Assembly: GCA_027491155.1 (NCBI GenBank)
Contig: JAIXWR010000031.1
Span: 1-64,000 of the forward strand
Direction of reading: 5' to 3'
DNA length: 64,000 nucleotides
DNA from: Verrucomicrobiaceae bacterium
GTDB taxonomy: Bacteria; Verrucomicrobiota; Verrucomicrobiia; Verrucomicrobiales; Akkermansiaceae
Made by a program: the position numbers and the translations under genes. Positions 56,285 through 64,000 of the stretch are shown here, piece by piece (the stretch's first letter is position 1; the number at the start of each line of letters is the position of its first letter). Under the pieces are notes generated by a model, which searched no databases, was not told the origin of the DNA, and saw nothing but the letters and a program-made list of their open reading frames with translations.

Positions 56285-57013
56285 ATGAAACTCCATTTCG
56301 TCCTGCTCGCCCCGCTCCTCTTTTGCCTGCCCGTTTCCGCCCAGCAATCCCCGCCGGCCGCGCCGGCCGAGGTCGAAACGGCGGGGCTCCGCATCCGCGG
56401 CCTGGCCTTCCAGCTCGATTCGCCGCCGGCCGATGTCTTCGCCCATGATGCCGCCGGCGACGGCAGCGTGCCCGGCGTGAAGGTTGACGTGAAGAGCTAC
56501 CTCAACCACGAGTTCAGCGGCGTGCCGATCAAGGGCGACAACCTGGTGTTCACCAGGACGGCCGATCCCGCCGGCATCAAGGACAGCGCGAACCTGATTG
56601 CCAAAACCCGTCTCCCGGCCGGCTTCCGTCGGGGCATCTTCATGTTCCTGCCCGGCACCGGAAAAGCCGGCGATCCGCCGTTCCGCGTGCTGGCCGTCGA
56701 CGACAGCCCGAAGGCCTTCCCGTCCGGCTCGCTGAAGATCCTCAACCTCAGCCCGCTGGCGGTCAGCATTTCGCTGGAGAAGGAGGTCTTCAATTTCAAG
56801 AGCGGCGAGACCCGGGTGATCGAGGACCCGCCGGTGGGCCCCAGCCAGTCTTCCGGCATGGTCGCCAAGGCTTTCAAGGACGGCGAGTGGCAGAAGATCG
56901 GCTCCGGCGTTTGGCCGCATCCCGGCTCGAAGCGCATCCTGCAGGTCCTGTTCGAGAACCCGAAATCCGGCCAGGTCGAGCTGCGCGGCATCCGCGACAT
57001 CGCCAAGCCCTGA
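56285..57013 (+). CDS. Exported protein downstream of the cassette-A gene
   Basis: 242 residues, signal peptide 1-20 (CLPVSAQQ). It is beta-rich, with no catalytic motif seen; LKILNLSPLAVSISLEK near 150 and a QVLFENPKSGQ segment near the C-terminus suggest a beta-sandwich. It follows the cassette-A-like gene by 19 nt and is probably co-transcribed; a structural or accessory role with it is inferred from position only. Confidence 0.65.
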   Translation: MKLHFVLLAPLLFCLPVSAQQSPPAAPAEVETAGLRIRGLAFQLDSPPADVFAHDAAGDGSVPGVKVDVKSYLNHEFSGVPIKGDNLVFTRTADPAGIKDSANLIAKTRLPAGFRRGIFMFLPGTGKAGDPPFRVLAVDDSPKAFPSGSLKILNLSPLAVSISLEKEVFNFKSGETRVIEDPPVGPSQSSGMVAKAFKDGEWQKIGSGVWPHPGSKRILQVLFENPKSGQVELRGIRDIAKP

Positions 57014-57053
57014 TGCCGCTTGCCGCGGGCGCTGCGGCGGGCGAGAACGCGCC

Positions 57054-57308
57054 ATGCAACTCCGGGTGCTTGCCGTTCCCAACGCGCGGACCAGCGAGGT
57101 GGTCGGCTGGGAGGACGACCCGCGGGCCGGCCGCGTGCTGCGGGTGAAAGTCACGGCACCGCCGGTCGAGGGCAAGGCCAACGCCGCCCTGCGCGAGGTG
57201 CTGGCGGCGCACTTCGGGATCCCGAGATCGAAGGTCGTGCTCGAGAAGGGCGACGGCTCGCGGATCAAGGCTTTCCGCCTGCCGGACGGCATCGCGCCGC
57301 CGCCCTGA
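57054..57308 (+). CDS. DUF167/YggU family protein
   Basis: 84 residues, whole DUF167 domain: LRVKVTAPPVEGKANAALRE and SKVVLEKGDGSRIKAF. The fold is small alpha/beta; function unknown. It lies 40 nt after the exported protein gene. Confidence 0.9.
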   Translation: MQLRVLAVPNARTSEVVGWEDDPRAGRVLRVKVTAPPVEGKANAALREVLAAHFGIPRSKVVLEKGDGSRIKAFRLPDGIAPPP

Positions 57309-57361
57309 CGTGGCCGGCTTTCCCATCATCGCGAATTTTCGCAGGAAAACCCGATGCTGCA

Positions 57362-57390
57362 TTGCCAGCGGGAACGGCAGTTGCTAGGAG
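57362..57390 (+). promoter_or_regulatory. Candidate promoter/ribosome site of the SprT-like gene
   Basis: TTGCCA (57362-57367), 17 nt, TAGGAG (57385-57390). The last element can be read either as a -10 or as a ribosome site (AGGAG, 8 nt before the ATG at 57399). It cannot serve both roles fully, since transcription from it would start about at the ATG. Confidence 0.35.
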
Positions 57391-57398
57391 CCGTCCGA

Positions 57399-57986
57399 AT
57401 GGCATGGATGTTCCGGCAGATGGAGTTGGCCTGGGGGCGGAAACCCCGGGTGGTCGCTCCGTCGCCATCCCGCGGCGGCACTCCCAAGACCGACGGTGGA
57501 CTGACCGAATGGTGCCGTGAGAATGCCGAGCAACTCGGCCTGCCGGAGCTCGCCCGCCGGGTGCGGGTCGGGTGGAACTCGCGGATGCAGACGACCGCCG
57601 GCCGCGCCTGGTGGCCGGACCGGCTGATCGAGCTGAACCCGAAATTGAAGGAGGTCCCGCCCGAGGAAATGTGGCGGACCCTGCGCCACGAACTGGCGCA
57701 CCTTGTCGCCTACGAGCGCGCCGGCCGCCGGCGGATCGAGGTCCACGGCCCGGAATGGCGCGCCGCCTGCGCCGAGCTCGGCATCCCCAACGAGCAGCCT
57801 TTCCACAGCCTGCCCTTCAAGCGGAAGCGGATGAAGCGCAACTACGCCTACATCTGCCCGCAGTGCCTGACGACCATCCGCCGGGTGAAGAAGATCCACC
57901 GGATGGTCGCCTGCTACGGCTGCTGCCGCAAGTTCAGCGGCGGGGTCTTCGACCCGCGCTTCCGGCTGGTGGAGCAGAAGCTGTGA
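57399..57986 (+). CDS. SprT-like zinc metalloprotease-domain protein
   Basis: 195 residues. SprT-like domain with HELAH (97-101), third ligand H116 (VHGPEW), and a C-terminal zinc ribbon with C153, C156, C172 and C175. In eukaryotes the family repairs DNA-protein crosslinks (SPRTN); bacterial members are poorly studied. Start at 57399 is set by AGGAG 8 nt upstream. A 15-codon longer form is possible. Confidence 0.85.
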   Translation: MAWMFRQMELAWGRKPRVVAPSPSRGGTPKTDGGLTEWCRENAEQLGLPELARRVRVGWNSRMQTTAGRAWWPDRLIELNPKLKEVPPEEMWRTLRHELAHLVAYERAGRRRIEVHGPEWRAACAELGIPNEQPFHSLPFKRKRMKRNYAYICPQCLTTIRRVKKIHRMVACYGCCRKFSGGVFDPRFRLVEQKL

Positions 57987-57995
57987 GGCGCTTTC

Positions 57996-58340
57996 CTAGG
58001 GGAGTTCCGTGGGGATGGCCTTCGCGGCACCACCGCTGAGCACCGGCCGCGGCCGCAGCGGCGCGGTAACAGGAGCGGATCCGTCCGCATCGTCCGGCGG
58101 GGGCTTCCTTCGCCCGTTCTTCCGGGCCTCGCGCGCCAGGCGTTCCACAAACGACCGGCCCGATGTCGGATTCAGTGGATCGGCTTGCCGATGCAGCCAG
58201 ATGGCCGCGCCGGCCAAGGCGAAGAGCCCGGCGACCATCCCCGGCAGCCCGAACGATTTGCCGAGAGCGTGGATGATGGCCAAGGACGCCACGGCGAACA
58301 GAACCCACGGTGCGACGGGCGATGAAGAATTCCGGACCAT
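57996..58340 (-). CDS. Small membrane protein, unknown
   Basis: 114 residues with two hydrophobic segments (about 9-22 and 28-45) and a basic, proline-rich C-terminal half (KNGRRKPPPDDADG). Not recognised. It converges on the SprT-like gene with 9 nt between stops and lies after the LamG protein gene on the same strand, 76 nt from its stop. Confidence 0.5.
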   Translation of the reverse strand: MVRNSSSPVAPWVLFAVASLAIIHALGKSFGLPGMVAGLFALAGAAIWLHRQADPLNPTSGRSFVERLAREARKNGRRKPPPDDADGSAPVTAPLRPRPVLSGGAAKAIPTELP

Positions 58341-58416
58341 GGACGTTTCCACCAGAAAGGCGGGTAGCACGATGGCAGGTCCGCGCCCCTCTGGCAAATC
58401 GTCGATTAGGGGCGGG

Positions 58417-61400
58417 TCAGGGCTCGAGGTAGGCGATCCGGTAGAAGCGCTTCGGCCGCAGGAGCGGGTCGAAGGTGCTGGTGTCGGTGAAGGTCGCGGT
58501 GCCGGAGGGGCCGCCGATGACCGGGGCGCCGGTGTTCGTCCAGGTGGCGAGGTCCGTCGAGACCTTGAGCTGGTAGCTCACCCCCGTGGCGAGGCCGCCG
58601 GCAGTGATGAAGGGGAAGCCGCTGCCGTTGTTCGTGCCGGTCGCGGTGACGAAGGCGGCGTCGATGACTTCGACGGAGAAGGTCAGCGTCTGACCGTCGA
58701 CGTCGAGGGTGTAGGTCGTGTTGGCGGTCGGGTTGATCGGAATGGTGCTGGAAGCGCCGAGCGGGACGCTGCCGATGCCCTGGTCGATGGTCGCGGCGGT
58801 GGAGGAGCCGCCGGTCTTGTAGCGGAGTTCGCCGCCGATGCCGCGGACGACGCGGACGGTGCCGTCGAGTGCGAGGGCTCCGGATGAACTTGAGAGGAAG
58901 GCGGCGTGGTGCGCGGCGATCTCGGTCGCGCTCAGCGAGCGGTTGTAGATGGCGGCTTCGTCGAGCTGGCCGTCGAAGAAGTTGCCGGCCAAGCGGGTTT
59001 TGTGCGAACCGATGACCCAGCGGCCGGTCGAGGACTCGGGTGCAGTGAGTACGGCGGCGGTGGTCTGGATGACCTGTTCAGAAACGAGGGTGCCGTCGAG
59101 GTAGAAGCGCAGCGTGTAGGATCCCGCAAGGCTGTCGTGGGTGCAGGTGAGCGCCGTGTGGCACCAGTCGAGGTCGCCGGCCTTCCGGTTGGTGTTGGAG
59201 GTGGCAAGGGCGTTCGGGCTGGTCAGGTTGCCGGCGAAGCAGGTGAGACGGCCGTTGACGTCCAGATACAACATGCTGCGCCCGATGCCTCCGGCATCCT
59301 GGTTCGAGAAGATGTTCTGATTTCCTGCAAGGCGCGCCGCGACTTCGGGGCGCATCAGGATTTCCAGCGACCAGCCTTCGGTGCCATCGGGGTCGATGTC
59401 GCCAGCCGTGTCGTCGCCGTCGGGGTCCTGCGGGTTGAGGGTGACCGAGGTCGTGACGGTGCCGTTGTTGTTGAAGTCGGCACAGGTGCCGAGCGGGCCG
59501 GGGATGGCGCGGGTGACGGTGCCGATGATCGAGACGCTGTGCCTTCCGTTGCCGGACGAGTCGTAGAAGGTGGTGCTGCCGGCGTTTTCCTCGAAGCGGT
59601 AGTAGGCGAAGGGGCCGGCCGCCGTGACGACGGCGGGGTAGCTGGTGCCGGCGCCGCCGACCGTGACGGTGGCGGTGTCGATGGCGCTGGCAGTGGCCCC
59701 GGTGATCGAGGCGGTGCCGGTGAAGGTGGTGGTGGCCACGGGGCCGGGATTGACCTGGAGGGTGCCCGCGTCGATGAGCACCGGATCGGAGATCGTCGCG
59801 ATGTCGGAAGTGCCGTCGTTGATGACGATGAGATTGGTGCCGGCGCGGGTGTAGATGCGATAGCTGGACCAGGTCGCGTCGGTGGAGAAATTGTTGGCGA
59901 CCGAGAGGCTGTTGCCCGACCACGAGGTCACGGTGGTGACCGAGCCGGCGATGTTGCCGTTGGTGACTTCCATGAAATAGGTGTTGCCGGCCTGGAGGAC
60001 GGTGCCGAAGTCGGTGTTGAGGTCCACAAGGGGATCCGTCGGCAGGGTGGCGAAAGTTTCGAAGGCGCCGGTGGCGGCGTTGGTTTTCACCACGGTGGCA
60101 TTCCAGTTCAGGGTGACCGGCGTGCCGGCGCTGATGAAGGGCGGCGAGACGTGGAGGGTGAAATCGGGCGCGGGCTGGACGGTAACGGTGGCCTGCAGGG
60201 TGGCGGGGGTGCCGGTCCCCGCTTCGTCGAGCCAGGCGGAGAGGGTGTAGGTCGTGGTGGCGGTGATGGCGGGTGCGGCGAAGCTGCCGGCATCGAGCAG
60301 GGGCTGACCCTCGGCGGTGAGGGTGTAGGTGGCCAGGGTGGTCGCGCCGTTGCTGATCCGGATCCGTTTTGCGGAGCCAGTGGACCAGTTCAGGACCGGG
60401 GTTCCGGTGCCGTAGATGAAGGCGGGAGTCGCGGTGAAGGAGTTGATGTCGGGCGAGGTTTGGACGGCGACGGTGACCTGGCGGGTATCGACGACGGTCC
60501 CGCCGGAAGCCGTGGCGGTGAGAGTGTAGGTGGTGGTGACCGCGGGGCTGACGGACAGGGAGCCGAGTCCGGCGGTGGACAGCGCGGCGGCATCGATGAC
60601 GGTGGCGTCCTGGTTGTTGGTCACCGTCAGGGTTTCGTAGTCGAGTGCATAGCTGTAGAGGTCGAAGCTGCCGTTCCAGAGCGCGGCGGCGCCGTCGGCG
60701 GCGAGGAGGTCGCCGTTCTCAAGGGTGAAGGTTTTCGCGACGTCGTCGTAGGCGGTGACTTTGAAGAGCCGGCCGAGATAGGTGCCGCCGTTGGCGCGGA
60801 GGTAGTAGGTGGGGCCGGAGCTGAGCAGGGCGAAGTTGAAAGCGGAGGCACCGAGCTGGTTGGAGCCGAGCGCGAAGTTGTCGGCGGTGCCGGTGGAGAT
60901 GGAGCTGCGGCGGTGGGCGCCTTCCCAGGAGAGGGTGGCGGATTCCCCGATGATGATGGAATTGTCGTTGGTGCTGAAGCAGCGGGCGAGCCGTCCGGCA
61001 TTGAACAGGTTCTGGATGTCGGTGGCGGAGAGCGCGGTGTCGTAGACGCGGATGTCGTCGAGGTGGCCGTCGAAATCCCGGTCGGTCGATACGTTGAAGC
61101 TGTCGCCGATGCGGGTGACGCCGGTGGCGGTGGCGACGGCGGCGGTGCTGGTGCTGCCGTTGGGGACGCTGGCGCCGTCGATGTAGAACTGCATGTTCTG
61201 CATGGTGCTGGCGGAGTTCGGGAGCACCACGGCGACATGGTGCCAGCGGTTGGTGTCGACGCGCACGCTCGTGGTCTGGCCGGTGCCCTGGATTTCGACG
61301 CGGAAGAGGTTGCCGAGGACCTTGATGTCGAAGCGGGTGCCGGTGGAGTTGGTGCCGGCGCCGAACATGGTGGCGTTGGCTTCCTGGTTCGGTGTGGCCT

Positions 61401-61710
61401 TCATCCAGAAGGCGACGGTGCGGGTGTCGCCGCTGGCGAAGGCGTTCCAGTTGATGGCGTTGGTGGTGACCGCGCCGCTGTCGGTCGCGGGCGCGGTGGC
61501 GGCGTTCATGTAGAGCGAGCCGCCGCCCAGCGGGGAGCAGTCGTTTTTCAACGAGGCGTTGGAGCGCAGGACAAGGGGGTTGGCCCCGGTTCCGCTGTCG
61601 GCCAGGCCGGCGTCGAAGGTCCAGTGGTGAATCAGGGCGGCTCGGGTGGCTTCCGGAGTGCCGGCGGCCAACAACAAGGCGGCGATCGATGGGAAGAGAC
61701 GGGTTTTCAT
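58417..61710 (-). CDS. Exported protein with two LamG domains
   Basis: 1097 residues. Signal peptide 1-24. First LamG/laminin-G-like domain about 25-235 (ALIHHWTFD, GHLDDIRVYDTALS), then a long stretch with repeated beta-sandwich (Ig-like) units marked by TTTYTLTATASGG and TTTYTLSAWLDEAG, and a second LamG-like domain about 700-945 (YYRFEENAGSTTFYDSSGNG, GQLDEAAIYNRSLS). The C-terminal YQLKVSTDLATWTNTG is typical of verrucomicrobial surface proteins. No PEP-CTERM tail. It follows the FecR-LamG gene by about 100 nt and is its likely target or partner. Confidence 0.83.
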   Translation of the reverse strand: MKTRLFPSIAALLLAAGTPEATRAALIHHWTFDAGLADSGTGANPLVLRSNASLKNDCSPLGGGSLYMNAATAPATDSGAVTTNAINWNAFASGDTRTVAFWMKATPNQEANATMFGAGTNSTGTRFDIKVLGNLFRVEIQGTGQTTSVRVDTNRWHHVAVVLPNSASTMQNMQFYIDGASVPNGSTSTAAVATATGVTRIGDSFNVSTDRDFDGHLDDIRVYDTALSATDIQNLFNAGRLARCFSTNDNSIIIGESATLSWEGAHRRSSISTGTADNFALGSNQLGASAFNFALLSSGPTYYLRANGGTYLGRLFKVTAYDDVAKTFTLENGDLLAADGAAALWNGSFDLYSYALDYETLTVTNNQDATVIDAAALSTAGLGSLSVSPAVTTTYTLTATASGGTVVDTRQVTVAVQTSPDINSFTATPAFIYGTGTPVLNWSTGSAKRIRISNGATTLATYTLTAEGQPLLDAGSFAAPAITATTTYTLSAWLDEAGTGTPATLQATVTVQPAPDFTLHVSPPFISAGTPVTLNWNATVVKTNAATGAFETFATLPTDPLVDLNTDFGTVLQAGNTYFMEVTNGNIAGSVTTVTSWSGNSLSVANNFSTDATWSSYRIYTRAGTNLIVINDGTSDIATISDPVLIDAGTLQVNPGPVATTTFTGTASITGATASAIDTATVTVGGAGTSYPAVVTAAGPFAYYRFEENAGSTTFYDSSGNGRHSVSIIGTVTRAIPGPLGTCADFNNNGTVTTSVTLNPQDPDGDDTAGDIDPDGTEGWSLEILMRPEVAARLAGNQNIFSNQDAGGIGRSMLYLDVNGRLTCFAGNLTSPNALATSNTNRKAGDLDWCHTALTCTHDSLAGSYTLRFYLDGTLVSEQVIQTTAAVLTAPESSTGRWVIGSHKTRLAGNFFDGQLDEAAIYNRSLSATEIAAHHAAFLSSSSGALALDGTVRVVRGIGGELRYKTGGSSTAATIDQGIGSVPLGASSTIPINPTANTTYTLDVDGQTLTFSVEVIDAAFVTATGTNNGSGFPFITAGGLATGVSYQLKVSTDLATWTNTGAPVIGGPSGTATFTDTSTFDPLLRPKRFYRIAYLEP

Positions 61711-61809
61711 CGGATGGGATTTTTCGACAGCCCCGGCGCACGGGGCTGGCATCCGTCCAATGACCCGGGAAGGCCGGGTATTACGTGCAAAAAACGGTGG
61801 CGCTGGAAA

Positions 61810-63405
61810 TCAGCGCGTGGCCGGCGGCCGGTTCGCGTGGAAGAGCGCCTTGATCTGCTCCGGCGTGAGGGCGGTGGGCAGGATGTATAGTTCGTCGAGC
61901 TCGCCCTTGAAGGTCTTGTAATAGGCGCCGGACTCGATGCGGCGGCCGATCGAGAGGGGCAGGGCCTTGGGGCCGGCCACTTCGGTGGCGATCGCCTGGG
62001 GTTTCAGGGCGGTGGTGGATTCGAGGCTGCCGTCGACGTAGTGGCGGATGTTTCCGGTGCCGGATCCCGGGCCGCCGAGGAACACGATGGCGACGTGATG
62101 CCAGCGGCCGTCGAGCAGGTTGGTGGAGCCGATCCGGTAGCCGCCCTGGACTTCGGTGCGGATCGCACCCCGGGTGCCGGGGTTGTCATAGGCGGTGTTC
62201 CAACCGACCTGCCATTTGCTGCCGGCCTTCGAAGTGCCCCAGGAGAGGATGGAGTAGGCGAAGACTTCCGGGCAGTTGGCGGGGAGGCGGATCCAGAAGG
62301 CGAGCGAGCGCGGGGTGTTGCCGGCGATGCCGGGGAAGGCGGTGGCGAGGAAGGCGTCCTCGCCGTTGAACTGGACCGCGCTTCCGAAGCGGCCGGGAAT
62401 CAGGCCGACGGATCCTTTTTCGCCGGTGAGCCGGACTTCGGCGGGAACGGAGGGCATGCCGGGCTGCCGGACGCCGGACTCGCGGAAAGTGTCGCGGGTG
62501 GTGGCGGCGGAGTCGAAGGACCAGTGGAGGAACCACTCCGGCAGCAGTTCCGGGCCGGCGGGAGGTCGCACCGGGAACTGCTCGGGCCGGTATTTTTCGC
62601 CGGCAAGGAGGATGCCTTCGCGGTTGACGCGGACGGGCTTGTTCTTGGCGAGCATCAGGGAGGAGAGGTCGCCCCACTTGCCGTTGAGCTCGACGCGTCC
62701 CTCGAGTACGTGGACTTCGGCGCTGCCGTCGCTTTCGACCACGACTCCGAAGCGGGAGTCGTGCTCGCTGAGCAGGGTGGACGGCGTTTCGAGGACGAAG
62801 CCGCGTGCCTCCGGCGGGATTCCGACCGTTGCCTTGCCGTTCTCGAGCCGGGCCCGGGTGGCGGTGCCGAGTGCAAGCGAGGAGCGTCCTTCCAGCAGCA
62901 CGGTGGCGCCGCAATCGAAGGTGATCTCGACCGAGCCGCCGGCCAGTTCCAGGCTGCCGGGCCCGACCGGATCGCCGGCGTCGAGCGGCTGGGAAACCCA
63001 CTTCGCCCCGAGGCTGCGGGTGATGCGGCCGACAGAGTCCGCCTCGACCGGTCCGGGAACCGGGTCGGGCACGCTGCGGACGACCTCGGGATCGGGACCA
63101 TCCGGGAGGTGGCGGCCGATGAGAACGGCGAGGGTCAGCGCGGCGGCCGAAGCGAGCGGGACCAACCAGCGGGGACGGGAGAAAGAGCGTGTCCGGATCC
63201 GGGTTTCGGGTGCCTTTTCGCGGATCAGGGCTTGCGCGGGCTCGCCGAGTTCCCATTCGAGGCGGCCGTGCACTTCGGCCTGGCGGCAGTAGTGGTCGAG
63301 AGCTTCCGGGCTTTCCCGCAACTCGCGCTGGAGTTCGGCGAAGCCGGCTTCGTCGAGGGTGCCTTCCAGGCAGGCGTCGATGCGTTCGAGTGTTTCCCGT
63401 TTCAT
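61810..63405 (-). CDS. FecR-domain anti-sigma-like protein with LamG domain
   Basis: 531 residues. Cytoplasmic N-terminus (1-79) likely binds the sigma factor, single membrane helix (about 80-97), FecR domain (about 150-290; GSLELAGGSVEITFDCGATV), then a C-terminal LamG/concanavalin-like domain (about 315-531; GELDELYILPTALTPEQ). So the FecR module, which senses signals in iron-transport systems, carries a possible glycan-binding sensor. The start is decided by GGAAGGAGGTGG just upstream and by a 4-nt overlap with the sigma gene. Confidence 0.9.
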   Translation of the reverse strand: MKRETLERIDACLEGTLDEAGFAELQRELRESPEALDHYCRQAEVHGRLEWELGEPAQALIREKAPETRIRTRSFSRPRWLVPLASAAALTLAVLIGRHLPDGPDPEVVRSVPDPVPGPVEADSVGRITRSLGAKWVSQPLDAGDPVGPGSLELAGGSVEITFDCGATVLLEGRSSLALGTATRARLENGKATVGIPPEARGFVLETPSTLLSEHDSRFGVVVESDGSAEVHVLEGRVELNGKWGDLSSLMLAKNKPVRVNREGILLAGEKYRPEQFPVRPPAGPELLPEWFLHWSFDSAATTRDTFRESGVRQPGMPSVPAEVRLTGEKGSVGLIPGRFGSAVQFNGEDAFLATAFPGIAGNTPRSLAFWIRLPANCPEVFAYSILSWGTSKAGSKWQVGWNTAYDNPGTRGAIRTEVQGGYRIGSTNLLDGRWHHVAIVFLGGPGSGTGNIRHYVDGSLESTTALKPQAIATEVAGPKALPLSIGRRIESGAYYKTFKGELDELYILPTALTPEQIKALFHANRPPATR

Positions 63406-63926
63406 GCTCCACCTCCTTCCCGGGCCAGGCGGCTTTCGATACAGGTCCGCAAGGCGTTCCGCAACCGGAAGTAGAGCTGCTGGAGGGCGCCCTCGGTTCG
63501 TCCGGTCTCGCGGGCGATCTCGCGGACGGTCTTGCGTTGGGAGTAGCGCGACCGGATGAGTCCCTGCTCTTCGTCGGAGAGGGCGAGCAAGCACTGGCGA
63601 AGGGCCGCCTGCTGGCCTTCGGCAAGGTGGTCCTCGCCGGCCTGCCGGTCGGCGATCGATGCCATCAGGTCGCTGTCGAAGACCAGCCAGTGACGTCGCT
63701 TTTCGGAGCGCAGGGCTTCGAGCGTTTTGAAATGGGCGATGCGGAAGGCGAAGGCCTTGAAATTGGTGCCGGGCTGGAAGGATGCGGCCTTCTCCCAGAG
63801 GACGAGATTGGTTTCCTGGAGGATGTCCTCGATGTCCGAGCCCGGGGCGAGGCTGCGGATGTAGCCGTAGATCGCCGGCTGGTGGCGGGTCACCAGCTGC
63901 AGGTATTCGACATCGATCGAGGCCAT
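63402..63926 (-). CDS. ECF RNA polymerase sigma factor
   Basis: 174 residues. Regions 2 (DIEDILQETNLVLWEKA; FKAFAFRIAHF) and 4 (LSDEEQGLIRSRYSQRKTVREIARETG) are clear, with no region 3 or 1.1, so it is an ECF factor of the Rhodopirellula/Verrucomicrobium type. Its stop overlaps the FecR-LamG gene, the usual sigma/anti-sigma arrangement. It is expected to direct transcription of surface-protein genes, possibly its own unit. Confidence 0.92.
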   Translation of the reverse strand: MASIDVEYLQLVTRHQPAIYGYIRSLAPGSDIEDILQETNLVLWEKAASFQPGTNFKAFAFRIAHFKTLEALRSEKRRHWLVFDSDLMASIADRQAGEDHLAEGQQAALRQCLLALSDEEQGLIRSRYSQRKTVREIARETGRTEGALQQLYFRLRNALRTCIESRLAREGGGA

Positions 63927-63965
63927 CCTTGGGTCGGGGATTCAAAGGCAAATGCCGGTCGGGTG

Positions 63966-63985
63966 GAATCCATTACAACGGATTC
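63966..63985. promoter_or_regulatory. Short inverted repeat upstream of the sigma gene
   Basis: GAATCC (63966-63971) and GGATTC (63980-63985) form a perfect 6-bp inverted repeat about 40 nt before the sigma ATG, an operator or promoter-proximal site. The window ends 15 nt further on. Confidence 0.25.
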
Positions 63986-64000
63986 AGAAATCGACCCGCA

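Noticed and set aside
53083-56394. 1103-residue minus-strand frame
   Set aside because: Antisense shadow of the cassette-A-like gene; no signal peptide, no domain.
58906-61890. 994-residue plus-strand frame
   Set aside because: Antisense of the LamG protein; low-complexity G/V/A/E/R composition.

Overview
This 64 kb window is a high-GC bacterial chromosome segment whose gene content points to a Verrucomicrobiota bacterium, probably of the Luteolibacter/Haloferula (Verrucomicrobiales) type. The evidence is two PEP-CTERM surface proteins, a Verru_Chthon-cassette-A-like pilin-helix protein, a giant autotransporter-associated beta-strand protein with calcium-type repeats, an ECF sigma/FecR pair whose FecR protein carries a LamG domain, and a broken str-S10-spc ribosomal operon. 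The genus is inference; no 16S gene is present.

Left flank (1-13.4 kb): mostly minus-strand genes. They encode PEP-CTERM proteins, a nuclease/M23 peptidase pair, UppP, an ileS-lspA-TPM operon, a beta-CASP-like metallo-hydrolase, a Uma2 protein and an exported peroxiredoxin. A tRNA with anticodon CAT lies just before the ribosomal cluster.

Ribosomal superoperon (13.2-29.6 kb): a good promoter (TTGCCA-16-TAGATT) precedes rpsL-rpsG-fusA-rpsJ-rplCDWB-rpsS-[secreted coiled-coil gene]-rplV-rpsC-rplP-rpmC-rpsQ-rplNXE-rpsH-rplFR-rpsE-rplO-secY-adk-map. The usual tuf, rpsN and rpmD are missing from their places, and the alpha-operon genes do not follow. Most of these genes have no recognisable Shine-Dalgarno sequence.

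Middle (29.6-46.3 kb): a cell-wall amidase, an SMP-30 family protein, asd, a polyprenyl synthase, lysC, an exported rubrerythrin, a two-component system and two AbrB-PIN toxin-antitoxin pairs. The second antitoxin is interrupted by an in-frame TAG. Next to it is a family-1 glycosidase gene whose barrel is split by a substrate-binding-protein (SBP_bac_3-like) domain in circularly permuted order, the most unusual gene of the window. It converges on an MFS-PlsC fusion that ends in an apparent remnant of an AMP-ligase domain.

Right flank (46.3-64 kb): surface-protein territory. It holds an 1803-residue beta-strand/LamG/calcium-repeat protein with a strong terminator, a Verru_Chthon A-like protein, small housekeeping genes (DUF167, SprT-like), a 1097-residue LamG protein and, at the edge, an ECF sigma factor overlapping a FecR-LamG anti-sigma-like protein. 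The last three probably form one regulated surface-protein unit. Across the window several -10 elements sit 5-20 nt before start codons, which suggests many very short-leader or leaderless transcripts.
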